A program made the translations under genes and the position numbers. Under the pieces are notes generated by a model. It did no database searches. It saw only the letters and a program-made list of their open reading frames with translations, and was not told where the DNA came from. Below are positions 1 to 8,052 of a DNA stretch of 64,000 nt, piece after piece; within the stretch, counting starts at the first letter, position 1, and every line of letters starts with the position of its first letter. The stretch comes from Streptomyces pacificus (GTDB lineage Bacteria > Actinomycetota > Actinomycetes > Streptomycetales > Streptomycetaceae), in NCBI RefSeq assembly GCF_011766325.1, contig NZ_BLLG01000023.1, positions 1 to 64,000 on the forward strand. Direction: 5' to 3'.

Positions 1-126
1 TCGGCCGACGCCCCCGACCACCCCAGATACCCCAGACCGCTTGGATCAACGACCCGGCCAAGCGCAGGGAACCCGCACCACAAACCTCATAGCATCACAA
101 CCGTCTCATTGGACTTGAAATCTTCC
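1..126. mobile_element. Putative right end of an insertion sequence
   Basis: The first ~125 bases look unlike the MFS gene they abut: a transposase-like tail ends at 92, followed by about 30 bases of lower GC (around 93-122). The MFS reading frame on the minus strand leaves the expected family sequence after residues EHR (about 127-135) and stops at 106-108. The exact boundary and the terminal inverted repeat cannot be fixed without the other end. Confidence 0.3.
3..92 (+). pseudogene. Possible C-terminal end of a transposase (partial, left edge)
   Basis: A reading frame open from the left edge ends at a TAG at 90-92 and translates to a basic, proline-rich tail ending in AWINDPAKRREPAPQTS. 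This style of tail resembles C-termini of DDE-type transposases in Streptomyces as I remember them; no catalytic motif lies inside the window. The context supports a mobile element, because the neighbouring MFS gene on the opposite strand loses its normal C-terminal half just to the right. It could instead be non-coding sequence that is open by chance. Confidence 0.35.
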
Positions 127-906
127 GCGGTGCTCGTGGGACAGGAACAGCCCGCCGAGCAGCACGGCCAGCACGACGAACACGATCACCTGCCAGGCCT
201 GCCGGGGTGGTCCCCCGAGCGAGACGCCCAGCATCAGGCAGGTACTGAGAGCGGCGAGGAGTCCCAGGCCGAGGTAGTCGAAGCCGCGGCGCTCCTGCCG
301 AGGTGCGGGGATACGCAGGGCCAGGCTGCCGCCGGCGAACGCCAGGGCGCTGAGGACGGCGGTGCCGTAGAAGACCCAGCGCCAGGAGGAGTACTCGGTG
401 AGCAGGCCGCCCGCCAGCGGCGCCAGTCCCGTGCCGACGGCGAACACCGCGTTGAGGGAGCCCTGCCGGCGTCCTCGCTCGCCGGGCGGCACCAGATCGC
501 TCACCGTCGCCAGCGCGAGCACCACCAGTCCGCCGCTGCCGATGCCCTGGACGATCCGGAAGGCGATGAGCTGCGCCATGCTCTGGGCGGCCCCTGCCAG
601 GACGCAGCCCACCAGCAGAGTCAGCAGGTCGGCCTGAAGGACCCGGCGCCTGCCGTATATGTCGCCGAACTTCCCCCAGAGCGGGGCGGAGACCGTAGCG
701 GCCAGCAGGTTGGCCCCCACGACCCACACCAGGTCGTGCACGTTGCCGAGGTCGGCCACCAGGCTGGGCAGGGCAACGCCGAGAGCCGTCTGGTCGAAGG
801 CGGCCACGAACATCCCGAGTGCGAGCACCGACATGGCCGTCCGCACCTGACGCGGCTCCCGTGTGTGCCGTTCCCGGGAGCCGAGCGCTCTCCCCGCCCA
901 CCCCAT
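106..906 (-). pseudogene. Truncated DHA2-family MFS drug transporter
   Basis: N-terminal half of an EmrB/QacA-type (14-helix) major facilitator. Visible: first helix with FDQTALGVALP (~37-47), loop motif A GDIYGRRR (~81-88), antiporter motif C region GTGLAPLAGG (~158-167) and about eight membrane segments. The product would be only about 266 residues, whereas family members are usually 450-530, so the last ~6 helices are missing. The end (GRFQVQ) does not look like family sequence and lies beside a putative IS end. I chose the ATG at 904-906; the frame is open further upstream but that part is low-complexity and unlikely to be coding. It is divergent from a PadR repressor gene, the common arrangement for a regulated efflux pump. 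Probably non-functional as a transporter. Confidence 0.75.
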
Positions 907-1252
907 CACGCGCCACCCGCGGCCCGGCACGACCGCCGCCGCCCCGAGGGCCCGGCGAGGGCGCTGTGGCTGCGGCCGTGGCCGTGAACCCGTCGCCGGG
1001 GCGGGGAGTCGCGATGCCCGAGCACGGAGACCTCCGCGTCCATGGAAGACAGGCGCCCGGATCCATGGTGGCGCCGAGACCCTCTGCGATGACTCGAAGG
1101 CCACTGTATGAACGTTTCCCCCTGCCGGTTCCCCGTCGCACCCGCGCGTGTCGGTTTGTTCCTCCGTGAGCAGGCTCGATGACTGCGGACCATCCCCGGC
1201 AGACCCCCGGTGGGGGAGCGACCTCCGCTACGCCGCGCACCGGCTCCCTCGT

Positions 1253-1270
1253 CCGACGGGTATCCGTCGG
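1253..1270. promoter_or_regulatory. Inverted repeat CCGACGG-N4-CCGTCGG, candidate operator
   Basis: Perfect 7-bp arms separated by GTAT, in the divergent region upstream of padR. PadR-type repressors commonly bind inverted repeats in such regions; binding here is inferred only. Confidence 0.35.
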
Positions 1271-1360
1271 AATGCGCTCGGGTGCCGGCGTCCTCGGGGT
1301 GCCGGTGAGGGCAGCGGCCTGCGGTGGCGGCCGGGCTCCCCCGCCGTCCGCTCCCGTTCT

Positions 1361-1375
1361 GGTGACGGAGTCACC
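1361..1375. promoter_or_regulatory. Inverted repeat GGTGAC-GGA-GTCACC, candidate operator
   Basis: Perfect 6-bp arms with a 3-bp centre, 65 bases before the padR start. The position suits autorepression. No promoter hexamers are clear enough to assign. Confidence 0.35.
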
Positions 1376-1439
1376 CCGGGCCGTTGAGTAGGCTGCGCAC
1401 GGTCGGCAACGGGACACGACACGGAGCGGAGGCGGGGAC

Positions 1440-2030
1440 ATGGCGCTGCGCCATGCGGTGCTCGCGGCCCTGCTGGACGGGGAGTCCAGCGGCTACCAGC
1501 TCGCCAAGGCCTTCGACCTCGGGGTGGCGAACTTCTGGCACGCACTGCCGCAGCAGCTCTATCTGGAGCTCGCGAAACTGGAGAAGGCCGGCCTGGTCGA
1601 GGGCCGCCGAGTGGTCCAGCGAACCCGCCCGCCGAAGCGCCTGTTCACTCTCACCGACGAGGGGCTGCGGGAGTTGGCGCGCTTCGCGGAGACCGCGGCG
1701 AGACCGTCCTTCATCCGTGACGACCTCATGGTCAAGGTGCAGGCCGCGGACAGCGCGCCCGTCGGCCCGGTGGTCGAGCAACTCGACGAACGCGCCGCGA
1801 TGGCCGCCGCCAAGACCGACATCTTCGAGCGCTTCCTGCGGCGGCTGCGCGGCGACCTCGACGAGGAGGCCTATCTCGCCACCGCGGACCGCGTCGGGCC
1901 TTACCTCACCTGTCTGCGGGGCCTGCGCTTCGAGCAGGAGACGGCCGACTGGTGCGCACGGACGGCGGCGGTCCTGCGGGCACGGCAGTCCCGGCCCGCG
2001 GAGGGGAGCCCGCGGCGCCGGGACGACTGA
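1440..2030 (+). CDS. PadR-family transcriptional regulator
   Basis: 196-residue protein. Residues ~1-80 form the PadR winged helix (ALRHAVLAALLDGESSGYQL, then a second helix and a wing with RPPKRLFTLTDEG). Residues ~90-180 match the helical C-terminal dimerisation region of long PadR/AphA-type members. ATG at 1440 follows a purine-rich GGAGGCGGGGAC ribosome site. The gene is divergent from the MFS exporter gene, so it most likely represses that pump and itself in response to a small molecule. With the pump truncated, the regulator may now lack its target. The regulator itself looks intact. Confidence 0.85.
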   Translation: MALRHAVLAALLDGESSGYQLAKAFDLGVANFWHALPQQLYLELAKLEKAGLVEGRRVVQRTRPPKRLFTLTDEGLRELARFAETAARPSFIRDDLMVKVQAADSAPVGPVVEQLDERAAMAAAKTDIFERFLRRLRGDLDEEAYLATADRVGPYLTCLRGLRFEQETADWCARTAAVLRARQSRPAEGSPRRRDD

Positions 2031-2143
2031 GGAGTTGAACGGCGCCGCGCCGGGCCGCGTATAGACGGTGGGGCCGGGGCCGCCTCCCTGGCCGGGCCCC
2101 GCACACCTGGTGACACCGTGTCGGTACGACCTTGGGGCCGCGG

Positions 2144-3538
2144 ATGAGGCACGCACGACGGAACCTGCAGCGGATCGCCCGGCTGGCAGCGGTCGGCGGG
2201 CTGGTCTGCGGCTCACTGATGGTCTCCGACGCGATGGCGGGGGAGACCAGGGCGCCCGGGTCCGCCGCGGCGCCCGCCGCGCCGCCCACCGCACCCGGGG
2301 GTGCGGTGCTCGAGCGCCTCGGCACGTCCCGGACCGCGGGAAGCTGGGTCGGGGACGACGGCCGCCCCGTCGTCGCCGTGACCGACCGGGGAGCCGCGGC
2401 CGAGGTGCGCAGGGCCGGCGCCGACCCCAAGGTGGTGCGCCACAGCACGGACGAACTCCACTCGGCCACCGAGACGCTGCGCGGCGCGCCGAGGGTGACG
2501 GGAACCGCGTGGGCGGTGAACTACCGCACCAACGAGGTCGTGGTACGCGCCGACCGCACCGTGTCCGCCTCCGACTGGTCGCGCCTGACCGAACTCGCCG
2601 AGGACATCGGCGGCTTCGTCCGCATGGAACGCAGCCAGGGGACCTTCACCACCCGGCTGAACGGGGCCGCACCGATGTTCGGCGGGGCCAGCCGGTGCTC
2701 CGCCGGCTTCAACGTCACCGACGGCCGTCGGTCGTTCGTCCTCACCGCGGGCCACTGCGGGCCCGTCGGTACCGACTGGTTCGGCGACCGCGGACGGAAC
2801 GACCGGGTCGGCAGCACGGTCGCCGGCAGCTTCCCGGGCGGCGACTACTCCCTGGTGCGCTACGACGAGGACGCCGTGCCCGACACGGCCGCCGCCGGCA
2901 TCGTGGCCATCGGTGAGGGCAGAGGTGTGCGGATCACCGGGGCGGCCGATCCCGCGGTCGGCCAGGAGGTCTTCCGCAGCGGAAGTACCACCGGACTGCG
3001 CTCCGGGCGGGTGACCGCGCTCGGCGCGACCGTCAACTACCCCGAGGGCACAGTCGGCGGGCTGATCGAGACCACCGTCTGCGCGGAGGCCGGGGACAGC
3101 GGCGGCCCGCTGTTCGCCCAGGGCATCGCGCTCGGAGTCACCTCGGGCGGTACCGGAGACTGCGACAGCGGCGGCACCACCTACTTCCAGCCGGTCACCA
3201 GCGCGATGGCGTCGCTCGGGGTGGCGCTCAGCGGGCAGCCGCCGGCACCGCCGGCCGGTGCGGACGGGCAGTCCGACGCTCCCGCCGACCCGTCCGCACC
3301 CGCCGGCGGCACCGCGCCGGGGGCGGGTACGGGGGGCGCCGCCGCGCCGCCGTGGGGCGGTACGTCCGGCCCGGGGATCGTCACCGACATCGCCGCCGGG
3401 CTCGGGCCCCTCGGCGCGGTCGTCCCCGGTGTCGGCGTCATCGGCGCGAGTCTGGTCCTGCTGGTCGTCAGCCGCTGGATCCAGACGGCGCAGGGCCGCC
3501 GGAGCTACCGGGAGTACTACTCGCAGACCTGGGCCTGA
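2144..3538 (+). CDS. Membrane-anchored streptogrisin-type S1 serine protease
   Basis: 464 residues from the ATG at 2144 (an upstream TTG at 2132 is less likely). It has a signal peptide (~1-32), an alpha-lytic-type pro-region (~55-170), then a chymotrypsin-fold domain. The catalytic triad is visible: His204 in LTAGHC, Asp234 in GGDYS, Ser319 in GDSGGP. Cysteine pairs 185/205 and 313/340 match streptogrisin disulfides. Unlike secreted streptogrisins it continues with a Pro/Gly/Ala-rich linker (~365-410), a hydrophobic helix (~424-443) and a short basic tail, so the mature enzyme is probably tethered outside the cell. Function is proteolysis at the cell surface; the substrate is unknown. Confidence 0.88.
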   Translation: MRHARRNLQRIARLAAVGGLVCGSLMVSDAMAGETRAPGSAAAPAAPPTAPGGAVLERLGTSRTAGSWVGDDGRPVVAVTDRGAAAEVRRAGADPKVVRHSTDELHSATETLRGAPRVTGTAWAVNYRTNEVVVRADRTVSASDWSRLTELAEDIGGFVRMERSQGTFTTRLNGAAPMFGGASRCSAGFNVTDGRRSFVLTAGHCGPVGTDWFGDRGRNDRVGSTVAGSFPGGDYSLVRYDEDAVPDTAAAGIVAIGEGRGVRITGAADPAVGQEVFRSGSTTGLRSGRVTALGATVNYPEGTVGGLIETTVCAEAGDSGGPLFAQGIALGVTSGGTGDCDSGGTTYFQPVTSAMASLGVALSGQPPAPPAGADGQSDAPADPSAPAGGTAPGAGTGGAAAPPWGGTSGPGIVTDIAAGLGPLGAVVPGVGVIGASLVLLVVSRWIQTAQGRRSYREYYSQTWA

Positions 3539-3580
3539 GGGCTCCGCTCCGGCGGTTCCGGGCCGGGTCCGCGGGACGCC

Positions 3581-3645
3581 GTCCGTCCGGCTGTCCGTCC
3601 GTCCGGCTGTCCGGCCGACCGTCCGTCCGGCCGGCCGGCCGACCG
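3581..3645. repeat. GTCCGTCCGGCT-like simple repeat
   Basis: Imperfect tandem repeats of GTCC, GGCT and GGCC units between the convergent protease and SpoIIE-protein genes. Strand-slippage DNA with possible self-pairing; no gene is seen in 3539-3770. Confidence 0.6.
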
Positions 3646-3770
3646 GGGGACCGTGCTGCTGTCGTCGGCCGCAGCACCGGGGCAGGCGGACGGGCGGGGT
3701 GGACGGGGCAGCGCGTGCCGTCTGCCGCAGGGCGTGCGGGGGAGCCGGGGCCGGGAGGAGGGACGGACCC

Positions 3771-6659
3771 TCAGACGACGGCCTGCTCGGCCCAGATGGT
3801 CTTGCCGTTCTCGGTGTAGCGCGTGCCCCAGCGCTCGGAGCACCGGGCCACCAGCAGCAGGCCCCGGCCGCCCTCGTCGGTCGTACGGGCGTGGCGCAGC
3901 CTCGGCGAGGTGCTGCTGCCGTCGGACACCTCGCAGGTCAGGACGTGGTCGCGGATCAGGCGCAGCCGAATGGGCGCATCCGCGTACCGGATCGCGTTGG
4001 TGACCAGCTCGCTCGCGATCAGTTCGGTGGCGAACGCGGCGTCGTCGAGCGCCCAGGCGGACAGCTGGCGGGTCACGAGGGAGCGGGCGGTGGAGACGAC
4101 GGCCGGATCGCCTGGCAGGTCCCAGCTCGCGACCCGGCCCGGGCCGAGCGCGTGTGTACGCGCCACGAGCAGGGCCGCGTCCTGCCGCGGGTGGGCGGGC
4201 ATCAGCGCCTCGGGCAGCATCCGGCAGGTCTCCCGCACGGAACCCGGGGCACGCGCGAGTATCCCCAGGAGCCGTGCCCCGGCCTGTTCCGCGGCGTCGC
4301 CCCCGCTGCTCGCGGCGGGCCCCGCACCGTCGGACGGTGCGGCCGGACCGGTCCCCTCGGCGGCCGGGGTGTTCCCGCCGCCAAGGCGTTCGTCCGGCGG
4401 GCCGTCGCCGTCGGCCCACCGGTCCGACGGCCACCCCGGCTCGTTCCCGGCGGTGCGTGGTCCGCCGGGCCCGCCCGCACCGGACGGGTCGGCCCGGCCC
4501 ATGGACGCGCGGCGGGACGGGCCCGGCGGGCCCGGGGGTGCGCCGTCCGCGCCCGCCTGCAGCAGACCCGGTGTGTAGAGCACGAGCACCGCGTTCTCCG
4601 GCAGGTCGACCTCCGTCCTGCGCAGCGGCGCTCCGGGGCGTCCCAGCGGGGCGGCCGCCGGGACGCCGATGAGCCTGACCGTGCCGTCCGGGTGCGCCAG
4701 GGCCGGAGCGGGATGGCCGGCGCTCGCGACGGCGCAGCGCTGCGAGATCGGATCGTAGGTGAGATACAGGCAGGTGCACCCGGTCTCCTCGCCCGTGGCG
4801 GGGGCGCGGGCCTCGTCCGCGGCCTGGGTTCCGCTCGCCCCGGCGGGGGGCCGCTCGCCCCCGCCGGACCGCCGTCCGGCGAAGGCCTCACGCGTACCGT
4901 CGCCGCCGCCGAGGCGCCGCACCAGGTCGTCCATGCGGGCGAGCAGTTCCTCTGGGTCCAGGTCCAGGTCCGACAGGGTGTGCACCGCTGCCCGGAGCCG
5001 TCCCATGGCGGCGGCGGTGGCGACGCCGCGTCCGGGGACGCTGCCGGCCACGAGCGCGACCCGCGCCCCCGACAGCGGGACGACGTCGACCCAGTCCCCG
5101 CCGGTGCCCGCGTGCACGTACTCATGCGCCACCTCCACCCCGTGGTGGTGCGGCAGCTCCCCGGGCAGCAGGCTGCGCTGCAGCGCCAGGAGCGTGTTGC
5201 GCTCACGCAGGTACCGGCGCGTGTTGTCCAGGCACAACGCGGTACGCCCGGCGAGTTCCGTCGCGAGGGTCAGATCGTCGTCGCCGAACGGCCCCTGTGC
5301 ACCCCAGCGGTAGAAGGTGGCCACGCCGAGGACGCGTTCCTGCGCCACCAGCGGTACGACCATCAGCGAGTGGACCCCGTCCTGGAGGATCCGTGCACCG
5401 CGTGCCGGGTCCTTCAGCACCCACGCGCTGTCGGCCGCCACGGAGCCGACCAGCCGCGGCCGCAGGTCGGTGAGCGCGTCGAGAGCCGGGGCGGCGGAGG
5501 GGAAGGAGCTGACCTCGCCGTCCGCGTAGACGCCGGCCGGTTCCGCCGGGCCGGCCGCCAGGGAGGCGGCACGGCGCAGCACGGCCCCGGGGCGCACCGG
5601 CCCGGGGAAGACCTCCTCGCCGGCGAGCACCTCTTCCAGGACCTCCACGGCCATGCTGTCGGCGAGCCGTGGCACCGTCACCTCCGCCAGCTCCTGCGCC
5701 GTGCGCATGACCTCGAGGCTCGTCCCGATGCGGGCCCCGCCCTCGGCGAGCAGCGTCAGCCGCTCCTGAGCCCGATGGCGCTCGGTGACGTCCACCGCGG
5801 CTTCCGCGCCCCCGAGGACACGGCCTTCGGCGTCCTCCAACCGGAACGAGGAGGTCGAGTACACATGCTCGCGGTGGGGGTCGCCGGGCGGTTTGCCGCG
5901 CTTCTCCCAGCCGATGACCGGCCGGCCGGTGCGGAGCACCCGTCCCATCACCCGCTCCGCGACGTCGGCACTGAACTCGGGCCACACATCCCTCGGCCGC
6001 TTCCCCAGCGCGGCCTCGACGGCCGCGCCCTGCATGCCCTCCGCGGCAGGGTTGACACGGATGAGGCGGAGCCGGGGGTCGACGACGAACAGGCCCACCG
6101 GTGAGCGGGTGAACAGCGCCTCGAGCAGAGCCTTGTCGAGTTCGGTCTCGGGCGCCGGTTCCGTCGCGGCCGGACCGAGCAGCACCTCCCAGCCCGCGTC
6201 GGGCCCGTCGGCCGCCGCCGGTCGGATGCCGATGCGGCAGGCGACCAGCCCGCCGTTTCCGTGCCGCAGCAGCACGGAGCCGAAGCCCGCTTCCGCAGCG
6301 GGTGGGGGGTCCGGCTCGGGTGGGAGGCCGGGCTCCGCGAGGTCGCGCGAGGCGGGCTCCGCAGCGGGTGGGGGGGCCGGTTCCGAGCCGGGACCTGCCG
6401 CCGCGGCCGGTCCGGTTCCGGTGGCCGGGGGCGCGGCGGGCGCCGGTGCCGCTCCCCGGGCGGCTCCCTCGGTTGCCGTGGCCAGCAGTTCGACGGCGGG
6501 GCGGCCCAGAACCCGGTCGGCCGGGTGGCCGAGTAGCCGCCGGGCCGACGGACTCCATCCGGTCACCATGCCCCGCGCGTCCACCACGATCGTGGCCCAG
6601 CCGCCCGCCGCGTTGTGCCCGCGTCCGACTCCGCGCCGGGGGACGCCGCCTGTGCCCAT
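3771..6659 (-). CDS. PAS-PAS-GAF-SpoIIE phosphatase with C-terminal HATPase_c
   Basis: About 962 residues from the ATG at 6657-6659. Order: PAS (~15-75); a Pro/Ala/Gly-rich insertion (~85-140); a second PAS (~175-285, PVGLFVVDPRLRLIRVNPAA); GAF (~300-470); SpoIIE/PP2C (~485-800); HATPase_c of the RsbW/anti-sigma type (~865-962, with ASELVTNAIRYA and GGRGLLLV). Streptomyces carries many such proteins, which act in partner-switching control of anti-sigma/anti-anti-sigma factors. The PP2C domain keeps GGDWVD, but the second metal motif, normally a GD followed by xxGHG, reads AGSVPGRG. A metal-binding Asp therefore appears replaced by Ser and the His by Arg, so activity may be reduced. A further low-complexity insertion splits the phosphatase region from the ATPase. 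Confidence 0.85.
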   Translation of the reverse strand: MGTGGVPRRGVGRGHNAAGGWATIVVDARGMVTGWSPSARRLLGHPADRVLGRPAVELLATATEGAARGAAPAPAAPPATGTGPAAAAGPGSEPAPPPAAEPASRDLAEPGLPPEPDPPPAAEAGFGSVLLRHGNGGLVACRIGIRPAAADGPDAGWEVLLGPAATEPAPETELDKALLEALFTRSPVGLFVVDPRLRLIRVNPAAEGMQGAAVEAALGKRPRDVWPEFSADVAERVMGRVLRTGRPVIGWEKRGKPPGDPHREHVYSTSSFRLEDAEGRVLGGAEAAVDVTERHRAQERLTLLAEGGARIGTSLEVMRTAQELAEVTVPRLADSMAVEVLEEVLAGEEVFPGPVRPGAVLRRAASLAAGPAEPAGVYADGEVSSFPSAAPALDALTDLRPRLVGSVAADSAWVLKDPARGARILQDGVHSLMVVPLVAQERVLGVATFYRWGAQGPFGDDDLTLATELAGRTALCLDNTRRYLRERNTLLALQRSLLPGELPHHHGVEVAHEYVHAGTGGDWVDVVPLSGARVALVAGSVPGRGVATAAAMGRLRAAVHTLSDLDLDPEELLARMDDLVRRLGGGDGTREAFAGRRSGGGERPPAGASGTQAADEARAPATGEETGCTCLYLTYDPISQRCAVASAGHPAPALAHPDGTVRLIGVPAAAPLGRPGAPLRRTEVDLPENAVLVLYTPGLLQAGADGAPPGPPGPSRRASMGRADPSGAGGPGGPRTAGNEPGWPSDRWADGDGPPDERLGGGNTPAAEGTGPAAPSDGAGPAASSGGDAAEQAGARLLGILARAPGSVRETCRMLPEALMPAHPRQDAALLVARTHALGPGRVASWDLPGDPAVVSTARSLVTRQLSAWALDDAAFATELIASELVTNAIRYADAPIRLRLIRDHVLTCEVSDGSSTSPRLRHARTTDEGGRGLLLVARCSERWGTRYTENGKTIWAEQAVV

Positions 6660-7160
6660 TGCAACCAGCCTCGCCTGAGTCGGAGCGCCTCGGCTTCCTG
6701 TCTCCGCGTGTGTGTTCTCCGGTCTTCGCTCCGGGGTGCCCGGACTCCGCTCCCGGACTCCGCTCCCGGTCCCTGCTCCCAGTCTCTCCCACGCGGGGGA
6801 GGCCACCACTGGGGAAGGGAGCGGTCGCCCCGGGGCTCCGCCCGGCCTGTCCGGCGAGGCGCCGTCGCCTCGTGGTGCCGGGGGAGCCCGGGGTGCTGGC
6901 CCTGGCGCCCGTCACACCGGAGAGCCGCTCCCGCCGGCTGTCCCGGGCGCCCGCCGCGGCGCCCGCCCCGCCGGGGTGCGGACCGGGCCGTCGCCCGCCA
7001 CGGGCCTCCGTCCGGGAAGCACAGGAGTGCACTCCCGGTGGCCGGACCGCGGTGATCGGCGATGTGCACTGGCCCGGTCCGCCGGGGAGTGGAAAGCTTG
7101 CGGCCCAGAGACAGACTGTCGCCGCTCACCGAGGGTGGAGGCCCGACGGGTGGAGGCCCC
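6660..7160. other. Divergent intergenic region, SpoIIE protein / SixA-like
   Basis: About 500 bases between two divergent genes. There is a direct repeat CGGACTCCGCTCC (two copies, ~6741-6767). No ORF here has convincing family features. Promoters for both flanking genes must lie here, but I cannot assign hexamers. Confidence 0.5.
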
Positions 7161-7682
7161 ATGACGACTCTCCGACGACTGGTCGTCCTCAGGCATGCGA
7201 AGTCCGCCCGGCCGCCCGGCGTGGCCGATGCCGAGCGGCCACTGGCCGAGCGCGGGCTGCGCGACGCCCCCGCCGCGGGCCGCTGGCTGCGGGACGCCGG
7301 CTGCGTCCCCGACCTCGTGGTGTGCTCGACCGCAGTCCGGGCCCGCGAGACCTGGGACCTCGCCGCCCGGGAACTTCCCACCGGCCCGGCGGCCCGCCAT
7401 GACGCGCGGCTCTACGGGGCGGACGCCATCGACCTGCTCGCCGTCGTACGGGAAACCCCGGACGAGGTGGCGACCCTGCTCCTCGTCGGCCACAATCCGG
7501 CGCTCGAGGAGTTCGTGCTGCTGCTGGCGTCGGAAGGGCTGGGCGACACCCTCCAGCGGGTCGAGGAGAAGTTCCCGACGTCGGCCATCGCGGTGCTGAC
7601 CCAGCAGACGTCATGGCCCGAGGCCGCGCCCGGGGGCTCCCTGCTCACCGACATCGCCGTACCGCGCGGCACGTCGGACTGA
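7161..7682 (+). CDS. SixA-like phosphohistidine phosphatase (histidine phosphatase superfamily)
   Basis: 173 residues from the ATG at 7161, which is preceded by GGTGGAGGCCCC. The catalytic RH motif is LRHAKS (Arg11, His12), the usual SixA variant of RHG. Other superfamily features are CSTAVRARET (~60-70), which positions the phosphate-binding Arg, and VGHNPALEE with the second active-site His. Proteins of this size and motif order dephosphorylate phosphohistidine or small phosphate esters in the cytoplasm. It stands alone and is followed by a strong hairpin terminator. Confidence 0.85.
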   Translation: MTTLRRLVVLRHAKSARPPGVADAERPLAERGLRDAPAAGRWLRDAGCVPDLVVCSTAVRARETWDLAARELPTGPAARHDARLYGADAIDLLAVVRETPDEVATLLLVGHNPALEEFVLLLASEGLGDTLQRVEEKFPTSAIAVLTQQTSWPEAAPGGSLLTDIAVPRGTSD

Positions 7683-7813
7683 CCGCGGCACACGCTCCCA
7701 CCGCCCGGTTCGGCCGCCCGGCCCGCGAGGCGCCCGAGTGCCGGCCGGGTCGCGTTCCCGCCGTGCGCCGGGCGCGCGGGTCTGACGTGCGCTTGAGGTG
7801 TGACGAACGGCGC

Positions 7814-7862
7814 CGCAGCGTGCCCTGCCCGGGCCGGTAGGGCCCGGGCAGGGCACGCTGCG
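7814..7862 (+). terminator. Perfect 22-bp hairpin terminator
   Basis: Arms 7814-7835 and 7841-7862 are exact reverse complements around a 5-base loop (GGTAG). There is no T-run, as is usual for Streptomyces. It lies ~130 bases after the SixA-like gene and before the mutA promoter. Confidence 0.85.
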
Positions 7863-8040
7863 CGATGCCTCATGTCAGGGACGCCGTATCGTGTGCCCAC
7901 GGCGGGCAGGGCGCCGGCGGTGCACAGGCGGTGTGCGTATCGGACATCGCGCGCTTGTCGGACGGTGAAGCGGCACCGAGTGCCAAATCAGCGAGCAAGG
8001 TCACAGCCGTCTCCTATCCTGCTCATCCGTAACCCTGCCC

Positions 8041-8046
8041 TAGCAT
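8041..8046 (+). promoter_or_regulatory. -10 element TAGCAT of mutA; possible leaderless start
   Basis: TAGCAT ends 6 bases before the mutA ATG at 8053, which places the transcription start at or very near the A of ATG. No Shine-Dalgarno sequence is present, consistent with a leaderless mRNA. No clear -35 is visible. Confidence 0.45.
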
Positions 8047-8052
8047 CCGAGC

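Larger units (their letters stand above)
907..1439. other. Divergent intergenic region, MFS / padR
   Basis: About 530 bases between two divergent genes. No convincing gene is seen. It holds two short perfect inverted repeats near the padR start (listed separately) and should contain both promoters. Confidence 0.6.

Noticed and set aside
3258..6104. 948-residue plus-strand ORF opposite the SpoIIE protein
   Set aside because: Shadow of the real minus-strand gene; composition is Arg/Gly/Ala-rich without domains.
7863..8052. Cobalamin riboswitch upstream of mutA
   Set aside because: I looked for a B12-box-like conserved core and hairpins; none is evident and the region appears too short with a -10 next to the ATG.
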